A stretch of 64,000 nucleotides of DNA from Bacillota bacterium (GCA_023409735.1 JAEYRB010000019.1:57752-121751), one strand, 5' to 3'. Shown: positions 28,236 through 37,041, numbered from the stretch's first letter. Program-made: numbers and translations. Notes: a model not told the origin generated them from the letters alone.

Positions 28236-28272
28236 ATTGCATTTTTATTCATATGTATGTATAATTATGAAT
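28236..28272 (+). promoter_or_regulatory. argD promoter with overlapping ArgR operator
   Basis: TTGCAT (28237-28242), 17-nt spacer, TATAAT (28260-28265). The ARG-box palindrome TGCAT-TTTT-ATTCA starts at 28238 and covers the -35; a second box-like TGTATAATTATGAA starts at 28258 over the -10. Apart from a few bases it repeats the argC module, including the 20-nt box spacing. Confidence 0.82.
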
Positions 28273-28313
28273 ACTATAAATAATCATATTTTCCTATCTA
28301 AAGGAGGATTGTT

Positions 28314-29513
28314 ATGAAACTGAATGAGATCATGGATATGGATTCCAAATACTATATGAACACATTTGGCAGCAGAACACCTGTATGCTTTGAATATGGT
28401 AAAGGCATTAAGCTCTATGATACCGAGGGCAACGAGTACACCGATTTTCTGGGTGGTATCGCTGTAAATGCATTGGGCTACAGTCACCCTGCTGTAGTAG
28501 AAGCAATTAAAGCACAAGCCGAAAAGCTTATACACTGCTCAAGCCTTTATTATATTGAAAATCAAGCAAGACTTGCTAAGCTTATTGCCGATAATTCCTG
28601 CGCTGACAGAATATTCTTCTCCAACAGCGGTGCAGAAGCAAATGAAGGAGCTATCAAGCTTGCGAAGATATATTTTAGAAAGAAGGGTATGCCTGAGAAA
28701 TATGGAATCATCACTTTAAAGAATTCATTCCATGGAAGAACTCTCACAACCATAGCAGCCACAGGGCAGGATAAATACCAGAAACCATATGTCCCACTCA
28801 TTCCCGGCTTTAAACATGTACAGCTTAATGATTTAGACTGCCTCAAAGCAGCCATAGATGAGAACACCTGCGCTATTATGCTGGAGCCCATTCAGGGAGA
28901 GGGCGGTGTAAATGCCTTAGATAAAGAATACGTGAAGGCAGTTAAGCAGCTTTGCACTGAAAAGGGTTTGCTTCTGATATTCGATGAGATACAGACAGGT
29001 ATCGGAAGGACAGGTAAGTTGTTCGCATATGAAAACTATGGTGTTGAACCTGACATATTCACGCTTGCAAAGGCACTGGCAGGAGGTGTTCCAATTGGTG
29101 CTACCTGTGCTAAGGAAAGCGTTGCAGGCGCATTTGAACCTGGCGATCATGGATCGACCTTTGGCGGCAATCCTTTGGCATGTGCTGCAGGTCTGGCAGT
29201 TATGAATACCATCCTGAACGAAGGAATTGTAAAAAATGCAGAAGCAATGGGCAAGTACTTTAAGAACAGACTCAAAGAGGTATCAGCAAAGTGCAGTATG
29301 ATATCTGACGTACGTGGACTTGGCCTAATGATAGGTATAGAGCTTTCCTCAGATAATGCAGTCTACATAAAAGGCAAACTGTTTGAAAAGAGCATCTTGG
29401 TAGGCAGCGTCGGCAGTAAAATAATAAGGATGCTGCCCCCTCTTATTCTGACTGCTGAAGATATAGATTCATTTGTAGATGCACTTGAAGCTATATTGAC
29501 ATCGGCAAACTAA
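28314..29513 (+). CDS. argD: Acetylornithine aminotransferase
   Basis: PLP-dependent class III aminotransferase that makes N-acetylornithine. The PLP Lys lies in FTLAKALAGGVPIGA, preceded by the Asp of LLIFDEIQTGIGRTG; FFSNSGAEANEGAIKLA binds cofactor phosphate. 399 residues, usual length. ATG at 28314 follows AAAGGAGG. First gene of argD-carA-carB-argF, behind its own ArgR-type promoter. Confidence 0.96.
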   Translation: MKLNEIMDMDSKYYMNTFGSRTPVCFEYGKGIKLYDTEGNEYTDFLGGIAVNALGYSHPAVVEAIKAQAEKLIHCSSLYYIENQARLAKLIADNSCADRIFFSNSGAEANEGAIKLAKIYFRKKGMPEKYGIITLKNSFHGRTLTTIAATGQDKYQKPYVPLIPGFKHVQLNDLDCLKAAIDENTCAIMLEPIQGEGGVNALDKEYVKAVKQLCTEKGLLLIFDEIQTGIGRTGKLFAYENYGVEPDIFTLAKALAGGVPIGATCAKESVAGAFEPGDHGSTFGGNPLACAAGLAVMNTILNEGIVKNAEAMGKYFKNRLKEVSAKCSMISDVRGLGLMIGIELSSDNAVYIKGKLFEKSILVGSVGSKIIRMLPPLILTAEDIDSFVDALEAILTSAN

Positions 29514-29561
29514 TTGTCTGCATAGTTGATATTTTCGTATGCAGGCCACAACGATCAAGGA

Positions 29562-29583
29562 TGTGTTTTGTAACTACAAAACA
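29562..29583 (+). repeat. Small inverted repeat between argD and carA
   Basis: GTGTTTTGTA and TACAAAACAC-type arms (10 bp) nearly touch, forming a compact hairpin 33 nt before carA. No T run follows, so it is more likely an RNA-stability or processing element than a terminator. Confidence 0.45.
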
Positions 29584-29615
29584 CTTAGTGAATTTTTATA
29601 GTTAGGAGTAAAGAG

Positions 29616-30671
29616 ATGAAGTCAGTTTTGGTTTTGGAGGATGGAACATATTTCCCGGGCGAAGGCTTCGGGCAAAAGGGTGAGACCTGTGGAGAGGTAG
29701 TATTTAACACCTGTATGACAGGTTATCAGGAAATTACAACAGATCCCTCTTATAATGGACAAATTGTTACTATGACATATCCGCTTATAGGCAATTACGG
29801 CTTTAATACCATAGATACTGAATCATATAAGACTCATGTTCAGGGCTTCATCGTTAAGGAGCTCTGCGAAGACCCAAGCAACTGGCGAAATACAATAGGG
29901 ACTAATGAATATTTCAAGAAGAATAATATAATTGGCTTAAAAGGAATTGATACGCGCGCACTTACACAGCATATCCGCAGCAAGGGCAGCATGTACGGGA
30001 TAATATCTACCGAATGCGGCAACATTGACATACTATTGGAAAGACTAAATGCCGAAAAAAAGAAGCCCAGAAATCTGGTCACGGAGGTTTCTATAAAGGA
30101 GCCGATACATAAGCCTGGAAACGGTAATAGAGTTGTGGTACTTGATTTTGGTGTTAAGTATAACATACTGCGTTCTCTTGAAAAGCGAGGCTGTGATATA
30201 TTTATATTGCCTGCCTCAGCTGCATACGAGGATATTATGTCCTATTCTCCCGATGGCATCCTTGTATCTAACGGACCTGGTGATCCAAAAGCACTTCCTG
30301 AAGCAAAGCAGGTGCTTGAGCAGCTCATCGGGAAAAAGCCGTTGCTTGGAATATGTCTTGGCCACCAGCTTCTCGGTCTTGCGCTTGGCGGAGATACCTT
30401 TAAGCTTAAATTCGGGCATCATGGTGCTAATCACCCTGTTAAGGATTTTACAACAGGCAGATGCTATATAACTTCTCAGAATCATAATTATGCACTTTTT
30501 GAGAATAACAGTGAAGATATTAAAATAACTCAGTTGAATGTTAATGACAATACAGTTGAAGGCTTCAGGCACAAGAGCCTCCCGATAATTGGTGTTCAAT
30601 ATCACCCGGAAGCCGCCGCAGGTCCTCAGGATTCAGCCTATATTTTCGATGATTTCCTAAAAATGATGTAA
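29616..30671 (+). CDS. carA: Carbamoyl-phosphate synthase small subunit (glutaminase)
   Basis: Hydrolyses glutamine and channels ammonia to CarB. The N-terminal CPSase_sm domain (TGYQEITTDPSYNGQIV) is followed by a class I glutamine amidotransferase. Its triad is C247 in GICLGHQLLG with H330 and E332 in VQYHPEAA. 351 residues, normal for Firmicutes. Ribosome site TTAGGAG. Its place among arg genes suggests an arginine-regulated enzyme rather than a pyrimidine-operon copy. Confidence 0.97.
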   Translation: MKSVLVLEDGTYFPGEGFGQKGETCGEVVFNTCMTGYQEITTDPSYNGQIVTMTYPLIGNYGFNTIDTESYKTHVQGFIVKELCEDPSNWRNTIGTNEYFKKNNIIGLKGIDTRALTQHIRSKGSMYGIISTECGNIDILLERLNAEKKKPRNLVTEVSIKEPIHKPGNGNRVVVLDFGVKYNILRSLEKRGCDIFILPASAAYEDIMSYSPDGILVSNGPGDPKALPEAKQVLEQLIGKKPLLGICLGHQLLGLALGGDTFKLKFGHHGANHPVKDFTTGRCYITSQNHNYALFENNSEDIKITQLNVNDNTVEGFRHKSLPIIGVQYHPEAAAGPQDSAYIFDDFLKMM

Positions 30672-30706
30672 CTAAGCAGTATTTTATTTGATGTATGGAG
30701 GTTAGT

Positions 30707-33700
30707 ATGCCAAAAAAGGAAGATATAAAAAAGGTTCTTGTCATCGGGTCAGGCCCGATTGTTATAGGTCAGGCAGCAGAGTTCGATTATTCGGGTACAC
30801 AAGCCTGCAAGTCTTTGAAGGAGGAGGGCCTGGAGGTCGTTCTGGTTAATAGTAATCCTGCAACTATAATGACTGACAGCGAAACGGCAGACAAAATATA
30901 TATTGAGCCTCTCACACTTGATTTCGTTAAGGAGATCATCGAAAAAGAAAAGCCGGACGGCATCCTTGCATCTCTTGGAGGGCAAACAGGCCTAAATATG
31001 GCAGTTCAGTTAGCCTCTGACGGCATTCTCGACCGCATGGGCATAAAGCTTCTTGGAACATCTCTCAGCTCTATAAAGAAAGCTGAGGACAGAGAGCTAT
31101 TTAAGGAGACAATGCAGTCTATAAACGAGAAGGTACCTCACAGTACCATTGTCAACAATCTCACAGATGCCATAAAATTTGTTGAAAGAGTTGGCTTTCC
31201 TATTATTATCCGCCCGGCATATACTCTAGGCGGCACAGGCGGCGGAATAGCCAACAATATGGAAGAATTTAAATATATATGTGCTAAGGGACTTAAACTC
31301 AGCCTTATTAATCAGGTTCTTCTTGAGCAAAGCGTAGCCGGCTGGAAGGAAATCGAATACGAGGTCATGCGTGACAGCGCCGATAACTGCATTATCATAT
31401 GCAGCATGGAGAATTTTGATCCAGTTGGAGTACACACAGGTGACAGCATAGTGGTTGCACCCTGCCAGACTCTCTCCGACGTGGAATATCAAATGCTTCG
31501 GTCGGCTTCTATCAAGATAATACGGGCTCTTGGAATTGAAGGAGGCTGCAACATTCAGTTCGCCCTTGATCCAAATAGCTTTGAATATGTAGTTATTGAA
31601 GTAAATCCCAGGGTCAGCCGTTCAAGCGCACTTGCATCGAAAGCAACAGGCTATCCCATTGCCCGCGTTGCAGCAAAAATAGCTACAGGTCTCAACCTTG
31701 ACGAGATAAAAAACTCGGTAACTCAATCAACCTATGCATGCTTCGAGCCTACAATAGATTATATAGTAACCAAGGTTCCACGCTGGCCCTTTGATAAATT
31801 TGCGTCAGCCGACAGATCCTTGGGTACCCAAATGAAGGCCACGGGAGAGGTAATGGCAATAGGCAGGACCTTCGAAGAATCGTTGCTGAAGGCGATCGAC
31901 TCACTTGATATCAAGCTTAATTATCAGCTTGGTTTAAAGCTGTTTGATAACAAATGCATGGATGAATTGCGTGAAGTCCTTTCATCGCCAAGAGACGAGC
32001 GAATTTTTGCTATCTTCAAGGCGCTTCAGAAGGGTATGACAGTAGATGAGATTTTTGAGCTTACAAAGGTTGACCGCTTCTTCCTGAATAAGCTTCAGAA
32101 CATAGTTAAGGTTGCTGAAGAAATAACAAACTCAGGTATTGCCTGGCTTGATTATGACCTTTATATTAAAGCAAAAAAAGTAGGCTTTGGAGACTCATAT
32201 ATAGCTAATCTTGTAAACGTACCTCTCGATACTGTACTGGAGCTTAGAGAGAAGTACCCGATCAAGCCCGTATACAAGATCGTAGATACATGCGCAGGTG
32301 AGTTCGAGGCCGTTACACCTTACTATTATTCAACCTATGAGCAGCGCGATGATGTAATAGTGACAGATAAAAAGAAGGTGCTTGTAATAGGTTCAGGCCC
32401 TATCAGAATAGGCCAGGGAATAGAATTCGACTATTGCAGTGTTCACTCTGTTCGCACATTAAAGGAGCTTGGAATAGAATCAATAATAATTAATAACAAC
32501 CCTGAAACTGTAAGCACTGATTTTGATACATCGGATAAGCTGTATTTTGAACCGCTTACAAAGGAATGCGTTCTTGATATTATAAAGAAGGAAAATCCTC
32601 TGGGAGTTATAGTTCAGTTCGGAGGACAGACTGCGATAAATCTGGCCGGCTCTCTCCACAAGGAAGGAGTCAGAATACTTGGCACATCAGTGGAGAGTAT
32701 CGATGCGGCCGAAGATAGAGATAAATTCCTCAAGCTCCTTGAGGATCTAAATATTCCGATTCCCGATGGAAGTACAGCACTTACTGTCGAACAGGCAAAG
32801 GTTATTGCCAACAGAATAGGCTATCCTGTGCTTGTCAGACCTTCGTATGTTCTTGGAGGCAGGGCAATGGAAATAGTATATAACGACAGCGCCCTTGAGG
32901 AATATATGAGGATGGCAGTTGATCTATCCGCAGCACATCCTGTACTTATAGACAAATATATACTCGGCAGAGAGGCAGAGGTAGACGGGATCTGTGATGG
33001 CAAGAATGTACTGATACCGGGTATTTTCGAGCATGTTGAAAGAGCCGGTGTCCACTCGGGCGACAGCATAGCTGTATATCCTCCTCACACATTGTCACAA
33101 AAAATTAAAGATACTATCACCGATTATGCCGTTAAACTTGCTAAAGCTCTTAAAACTATAGGACTATTCAATATACAATTTGTTATTGATTCCAACGATA
33201 AGGTATACGTTATAGAAGTCAATCCTCGTGCTAGCCGCACAATACCAATTATGAGCAAAATAACCGGAATACCTATGGTGAATGTGGCAACAAAGCTTAT
33301 ATTAGGTGAAACGTTGGAAGGTCTCGGTTACAGGCCCGGTCTTGCCAAAGAATCCGAGTACACTGCCGTCAAGGCGCCGGTATTCTCATTCTCAAAGCTC
33401 GTTACAGTGGATACCTTCCTGGGCCCTGAAATGAAATCCACAGGTGAAGTAATGGGCGTCAGCAAGGACTATTATCATGCATTGTATAAGGCACTTATTG
33501 CATCCGGCCTATCGATACCGGCAGGCGGGAGCATACTTATAGCTGCCGGTGAAAGAGATAAAGAAGACTGTATAAAAATAGCTTCAAGATTTGTACAGCG
33601 TGGATTCAATATAGTCGCCACAGAGGACACGTATAAGTATCTCATTGATGCAGGTATCATGGTGAAAGCTGTATCAGAGAACAATATAATAGAATTTATT

Positions 33701-33934
33701 AAGGGAGATTCCGTCTCTCTTGTAATCAGTACGCCTTCAAAAGAAGGTATATCCGGTAGACTGGGCTTTACATTAAGAAGAACTGCTATGGAGTATAACA
33801 CGCCATGCCTTTCATCACTTGACACCACTAATGCAGTATTGGATGTTCTCAAGCACCTGGATAGCGGCAAGGACACTGCAATATATGCACTGGATGAATA
33901 TTCAGGGCGCATAAAGGAAGGGGTAGGGAAATGA
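30707..33934 (+). CDS. carB: Carbamoyl-phosphate synthase large subunit
   Basis: Makes carbamoyl phosphate from bicarbonate, ammonia and two ATP. Two homologous ATP-grasp halves are visible. Each begins with the same dinucleotide-like motif (KVLVIGSGPIVIGQAAEFDY near the start; KVLVIGSGPIRIGQGIEFDY near residue 550) and contains an EVNPR(A/V)SR motif. The C-terminal 140 residues form the allosteric MGS domain. ATG at 30707 is chosen because GGAGG lies 6 nt upstream; the in-frame ATG at 30695 precedes that site. argF begins within its last codons (4-nt overlap). Confidence 0.97.
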   Translation: MPKKEDIKKVLVIGSGPIVIGQAAEFDYSGTQACKSLKEEGLEVVLVNSNPATIMTDSETADKIYIEPLTLDFVKEIIEKEKPDGILASLGGQTGLNMAVQLASDGILDRMGIKLLGTSLSSIKKAEDRELFKETMQSINEKVPHSTIVNNLTDAIKFVERVGFPIIIRPAYTLGGTGGGIANNMEEFKYICAKGLKLSLINQVLLEQSVAGWKEIEYEVMRDSADNCIIICSMENFDPVGVHTGDSIVVAPCQTLSDVEYQMLRSASIKIIRALGIEGGCNIQFALDPNSFEYVVIEVNPRVSRSSALASKATGYPIARVAAKIATGLNLDEIKNSVTQSTYACFEPTIDYIVTKVPRWPFDKFASADRSLGTQMKATGEVMAIGRTFEESLLKAIDSLDIKLNYQLGLKLFDNKCMDELREVLSSPRDERIFAIFKALQKGMTVDEIFELTKVDRFFLNKLQNIVKVAEEITNSGIAWLDYDLYIKAKKVGFGDSYIANLVNVPLDTVLELREKYPIKPVYKIVDTCAGEFEAVTPYYYSTYEQRDDVIVTDKKKVLVIGSGPIRIGQGIEFDYCSVHSVRTLKELGIESIIINNNPETVSTDFDTSDKLYFEPLTKECVLDIIKKENPLGVIVQFGGQTAINLAGSLHKEGVRILGTSVESIDAAEDRDKFLKLLEDLNIPIPDGSTALTVEQAKVIANRIGYPVLVRPSYVLGGRAMEIVYNDSALEEYMRMAVDLSAAHPVLIDKYILGREAEVDGICDGKNVLIPGIFEHVERAGVHSGDSIAVYPPHTLSQKIKDTITDYAVKLAKALKTIGLFNIQFVIDSNDKVYVIEVNPRASRTIPIMSKITGIPMVNVATKLILGETLEGLGYRPGLAKESEYTAVKAPVFSFSKLVTVDTFLGPEMKSTGEVMGVSKDYYHALYKALIASGLSIPAGGSILIAAGERDKEDCIKIASRFVQRGFNIVATEDTYKYLIDAGIMVKAVSENNIIEFIKGDSVSLVISTPSKEGISGRLGFTLRRTAMEYNTPCLSSLDTTNAVLDVLKHLDSGKDTAIYALDEYSGRIKEGVGK

Positions 33935-34848
33935 AGCATTTTATTGATTTAAATGATGTAACACCTCAAGAGATAGAAGAAATTCTAAGATTGGCCGAAA
34001 AACTGAAGAACGATAACAAGAATAGTCTACCTCACCACATTTTGAAAGGTAAAACTCTTGGAATGATCTTCTCCAAATCCTCCACAAGGACAAGAGTATC
34101 CTTCGAGGTTGGTATGTACCAGCTTGGCGGCTTTTCGATGTTCCTCAGCTCCAGCGACATACAATTAGGGCGCGGTGAAACCATATATGATACAGCACAG
34201 GTTCTTTCACGGTATATCGACGGCATTATGATAAGAACCTTTAAGCACGACGACGTAGTAGACTTGGCCAGATATGGCACTATTCCGGTTATTAATGGCC
34301 TTACCGATCTTATGCACCCCTGCCAGATACTATCGGACCTTTTTACTGTTTATGAGGAAAAGGGTCGACTGGAAGGTCTTAAGCTGGCTTATGTAGGTGA
34401 CGGAAATAATGTTGCCAATTCCCTTTTACAGGGCTGCGCAAAAACAGGTATGAATATATGCGTTGCTACTCCTGCAGATCACAGGTGTGATGAAGTTATT
34501 ACGGAGCAGGCAAGGCAGGCAGCAAAAAAATCAGGAAGTAAGATCGTTATAACGACCGATCCTGAAGAAGCAGTAACGAATGCCGATGTAGTTTATACAG
34601 ACACTTGGGTCAGCATGGGTCAAGAAGCCGAGAAGGCAATGAGAATTAAATTATTTGGGACTTATCAGGTTAATAAGAAGCTGTTTTCCCTTGCAAAATC
34701 AGACACAATATTTCTTCATTGTCTACCTGCATACAGGGGTCTCGAGGTCACTGAAGAAGTAATTGACGGTCCTAACTCAAGAATTTTTGAAGAGGCCGAA
34801 AACAGACTTCATGTTCAAAAAGCTATTATGGCTACACTGATGGGTTAG
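33931..34848 (+). CDS. argF: Ornithine carbamoyltransferase
   Basis: Combines carbamoyl phosphate and ornithine to citrulline. The carbamoyl-phosphate loop is SKSSTRTRVSFEVG, HPCQILSDL is the second site, and FLHCLPAYRG holds the ornithine-loop Cys. 305 residues, usual length. The ATGA overlap with carB suggests coupled translation, keeping producer and consumer of an unstable intermediate in step. argG and argH are not in the window. Confidence 0.96.
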   Translation: MKHFIDLNDVTPQEIEEILRLAEKLKNDNKNSLPHHILKGKTLGMIFSKSSTRTRVSFEVGMYQLGGFSMFLSSSDIQLGRGETIYDTAQVLSRYIDGIMIRTFKHDDVVDLARYGTIPVINGLTDLMHPCQILSDLFTVYEEKGRLEGLKLAYVGDGNNVANSLLQGCAKTGMNICVATPADHRCDEVITEQARQAAKKSGSKIVITTDPEEAVTNADVVYTDTWVSMGQEAEKAMRIKLFGTYQVNKKLFSLAKSDTIFLHCLPAYRGLEVTEEVIDGPNSRIFEEAENRLHVQKAIMATLMG

Positions 34849-34854
34849 GTTCTC

Positions 34855-34975
34855 ACTGAGTAGGCAGCAAGGGTTGGTATGAGTAGGGCGCGTCTGCGAG
34901 CAAGTGTATCTAAGGCGGGAGACCTACTCTCGCCTGAAACAGAATTAGTACCTTTCACATGGACTTGTGGCGAAA
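34855..34975 (+). ncRNA. Structured leader between argF and the GNAT gene (unclassified)
   Basis: GAGTAGG occurs twice (34857-34863 and 34881-34887), and its complement CCTACTC once (about 34923-34929), so two alternative stems are possible. GGCGGGAGA/TCTCGCC-type pairing can compete with the same strand. A second hairpin pairs CTTTCAC with GTGGCGAAAG around 34951-34975. The tract is GC-richer than its flanks. An open frame (34879-35022) crosses it but lacks a ribosome site and protein-like composition. I could not match it to a known riboswitch class. Confidence 0.4.
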
Positions 34976-35022
34976 GTAAAAGAATCATATTAAATTTAAC
35001 GATTTGGAGATATACCTCAAGC

Positions 35023-35499
35023 ATGGTGGATTATTCGTTTATCATACGGAAAGCTGTTATAGACGATGCCCCTGCAATTCAAGAAATAATGCAGGAGGCC
35101 TTTACAAAATACATGAAGGACAGTGGTCTAAGCGGGTCACTTGAAGCTCTTGAAGAGTCATGTGAAGACATCGCAAGGGACATAGCTTCAAAGGATGTTT
35201 TTATAGCATTCATGGACAATATAGCGGTAGGAAGCGTAAGGGTGCAGTTATTACCTAACAACACCGCATATCTTAGCCGTTTTGGCGTTAAGCTGGGCTA
35301 TCATAACATCGGTATAGGCAAATCACTTATGAATCTTGTTGATAAGCTTCTAATTGAAAAAGGCATTAAATCCGTTTTTCTATATACTGCGTCAAAATAT
35401 GGCGACCTTGTTCGATTTTACTATGGAAGGGGCTTCTACATAGATTCAACAACAAAAGACAGGGGCTACACCCGCGCTCTTATGATTAAAGAATATTAG
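35023..35499 (+). CDS. GNAT-family acetyltransferase (candidate acetylglutamate synthase)
   Basis: Single GNAT domain of about 158 residues. The acetyl-CoA loop is seen as LGYHNIGIGKSLMNLVDKLL (Q/RxxGxG/A variant), followed by FLYTASKYGDLVRFYYGRGF. It directly follows argF and precedes the operon terminator. Short stand-alone GNAT proteins act as N-acetylglutamate synthase in some bacteria, which would supply the first arginine-pathway intermediate. The function is inference from position. ATG at 35023 is preceded by TTGGAGA at long spacing; the longer frame from 34879 runs through the structured leader. Confidence 0.72.
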   Translation: MVDYSFIIRKAVIDDAPAIQEIMQEAFTKYMKDSGLSGSLEALEESCEDIARDIASKDVFIAFMDNIAVGSVRVQLLPNNTAYLSRFGVKLGYHNIGIGKSLMNLVDKLLIEKGIKSVFLYTASKYGDLVRFYYGRGFYIDSTTKDRGYTRALMIKEY

Positions 35500-35545
35500 C
35501 AGCCAATAGACATGCGTACTTACTAAAGATAAACACATTAAAACA

Positions 35546-35590
35546 CATCCCCTATAAGTTTTTTCAAAGCATTATAAGGGATGCATTTCA
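35546..35590 (+). terminator. Terminator of the argD-GNAT operon
   Basis: Arms CATCCCCTATAA (35546-35557) and TTATAAGGGATG (35572-35583) with one mismatch, followed after a few bases by TTTTTTC. The rest of the 35500-35761 gap shows no gene. Confidence 0.7.
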
Positions 35591-35761
35591 TTTTTTCATT
35601 AAACTCAAATACCGGGTTTTTAGTCCGTCTTTTAATCATCGACCCAATCAAACTCATGATAATTAAGATAACCGATTGAAGGCTGAATAAGTTCCAATAT
35701 TACGGCTTATTTTACACGTTTCGAGAATACCTATATTACTTTATTTAAAGTTTGACTGTAC

Positions 35762-35971
35762 TTACATACTTATATAGTCTTCGAAGTTTAAGCCATTGCT
35801 TTTGCAATATTTCATGACAGACATCAATATTTTCTTGCCACCGCCAACACCTGTATTAAGATATCTATACAAATGAGACGGATCAACACCGAGTTCTCTT
35901 GCAAATCTGTTGTAATTTCCTGCACAGTTGGAATTCATAAGCTCATGTACTTTTTCTCTGTTTACTTCCAT
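35762..35971 (-). CDS. Small helix-turn-helix protein
   Basis: 69-residue protein with a lambda-repressor-like HTH (NYNRFARELGVDPSHLYRYL) and little else. The residues after it (GVGGGKKILMSVMKYCKSNG) complete a compact XRE-type fold. ATG at 35971 follows GGAGG. It is a lone gene on the minus strand between the arg operon and the riboflavin transporter. Such short HTH proteins can be phage-derived or stand-alone regulators; no phage genes are nearby. Target unknown. Confidence 0.8.
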   Translation of the reverse strand: MEVNREKVHELMNSNCAGNYNRFARELGVDPSHLYRYLNTGVGGGKKILMSVMKYCKSNGLNFEDYISM

Positions 35972-36087
35972 TTTTTCTATCCTCCAAACAATATACTATT
36001 ATTGTCATTGTTAATTTATTACATTTTTATTTAATTCTAGTCTTGTTTGGGTTTTTTGTCAATAGGCAATTATATTAATGTCTGTCA

Positions 36088-36129
36088 AAAAAGCTAAATA
36101 TTAGTAAGTGCAAATAAAATTTAGCTTTT
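36088..36129. repeat. Inverted repeat downstream of ribU
   Basis: AAAAGCTAAAT and ATTTAGCTTTT arms (11 bp) around about 20 nt, with T/A runs on both sides. It lies past the ribU stop and could be its terminator on the minus strand. Confidence 0.55.
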
Positions 36130-36182
36130 GAGGTTATGTGAGTGATACTCTACCGAGTTATGTATTTCTCGACCCGGTATTG

Positions 36183-36737
36183 CTATGCAGCAGTTTTCCC
36201 ACCAAACTTGCCGATTACCTTACTTATTGATTTGTATACAATTATTGTTACCACAGAATTTATCCCGGCTACCAAAAGATTAAACGGGATAATTGCCGGT
36301 ACTATCATACTTTTCACCAAATCATACGGTTGGGCATAGAAATTTGTCTGAATAATAAGGTTTGTTGGTATCATCACAAGTGCCCTGCATATTGTACCCA
36401 CAACCAATGCAGCTATGGCCCCCTTCAGACTGTGAAACCTCTTATATATTAGTCCTGATACGATCACAAATGTTCCGGAGGCAATTACATGCATTACAAA
36501 TCCTACTATTCCATCTGTACTAAATAATGTCGCCTGTATTGCCGAAACGACAATTGTTATCAAAAAGCCGCTTATTGGGCCGTACACAAATGAACCTATA
36601 AGCATAGGAATATCTGCAGGCTCATATATCAGATACGGTGCTGCAGGAATAATAGGGAATCGTATAAACTGCATAAGCACCACTGACAAGGCCGCCAAAA
36701 CTGCTAATACTACCATCTTTCTAACCCCGATTTTCAT
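36183..36737 (-). CDS. ribU: Riboflavin ECF transporter S component
   Basis: Substrate-binding membrane subunit of an energy-coupling-factor transporter. About 184 residues with six hydrophobic segments. The RibU-like phrase FIRFPIIPAAPYLIYEPADIPMLIG includes the conserved (Y/L)xxDxP. ATG at 36737 follows GAGGT at 7 nt. The frame continues upstream to 36995, but that part is the riboswitch and its terminator, not protein. Riboflavin specificity is supported by the FMN riboswitch. The shared ECF ATPases and T subunit are not in the window. Confidence 0.93.
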   Translation of the reverse strand: MKIGVRKMVVLAVLAALSVVLMQFIRFPIIPAAPYLIYEPADIPMLIGSFVYGPISGFLITIVVSAIQATLFSTDGIVGFVMHVIASGTFVIVSGLIYKRFHSLKGAIAALVVGTICRALVMIPTNLIIQTNFYAQPYDLVKSMIVPAIIPFNLLVAGINSVVTIIVYKSISKVIGKFGGKTAA

Positions 36738-36815
36738 TAACACAACCTCTGCTTTCCGGCTATCAATATAGCCACATAATATAAATGCTGTAGACCGGAG
36801 GTACAACGCCATATA

Positions 36816-36847
36816 TAAAAAATCCCTGAGATATATAACCTCAGGGA
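36816..36847 (-). terminator. FMN-riboswitch expression-platform terminator
   Basis: TCCCTGAG and CTCAGGGA (8 bp) flank an A/T loop and run into TTTTTT on the minus strand, between the aptamer and ribU. It is a standard intrinsic terminator, expected to form when FMN is bound. Confidence 0.88.
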
Positions 36848-36871
36848 ATGAATAATACATATTAAAATCTT

Positions 36872-36992
36872 TATCTTCTTTCATCCAGACTTTACTGTCG
36901 GCCCCGGAATCACACCAGGTCTGCATTCGCTCGCGGGCTAATGACATATGCCATATTACCGCCGGTGGGGAATCACACCCCGCCCTGAAGAT
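36872..36992 (-). promoter_or_regulatory. FMN riboswitch (RFN element)
   Basis: The minus strand shows the RFN landmarks in order: CTTCAGGGCGGGGTG, GATTCCCCACCGGCGGTAA, AGCCCGCGAGC, CTGGTGTGATTCCGGGGCCG, ACAGTAAAGTCTGGATGAAAG. It binds flavin mononucleotide and, with the terminator downstream, should switch off ribU when flavin is plentiful. Confidence 0.96.
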
Positions 36993-37012
36993 CATATATT
37001 AAGTTCAAAACT

Positions 37013-37041
37013 AATATAGCACTATACATTGTATTAGTCAA
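37013..37041 (-). promoter_or_regulatory. Sigma-A promoter of the riboswitch-ribU unit
   Basis: Minus strand TTGACT (37036-37041), 17-nt spacer, TATATT (37013-37018), placed about 20 nt before the aptamer. Good match to the vegetative consensus. Confidence 0.75.

Noticed and set aside
29840..33939. Long antisense frames opposite carA and carB
   Set aside because: They are shadows of strongly biased coding sequence and lack ribosome sites.
34879..35022. In-frame extension of the GNAT protein
   Set aside because: No ribosome site, atypical composition, and the DNA forms stems. GNAT domains normally start close to IIRKAVIDD.
35762..35971. Prophage island marked by the small HTH protein
   Set aside because: No integrase, structural genes or attachment repeats lie nearby; ordinary metabolic genes flank it.
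36738..36995. In-frame N-terminal extension of ribU (about 86 residues)
   Set aside because: The stretch is the FMN aptamer and terminator. The protein text is not membrane-like, and ATG 36737 has its own ribosome site.
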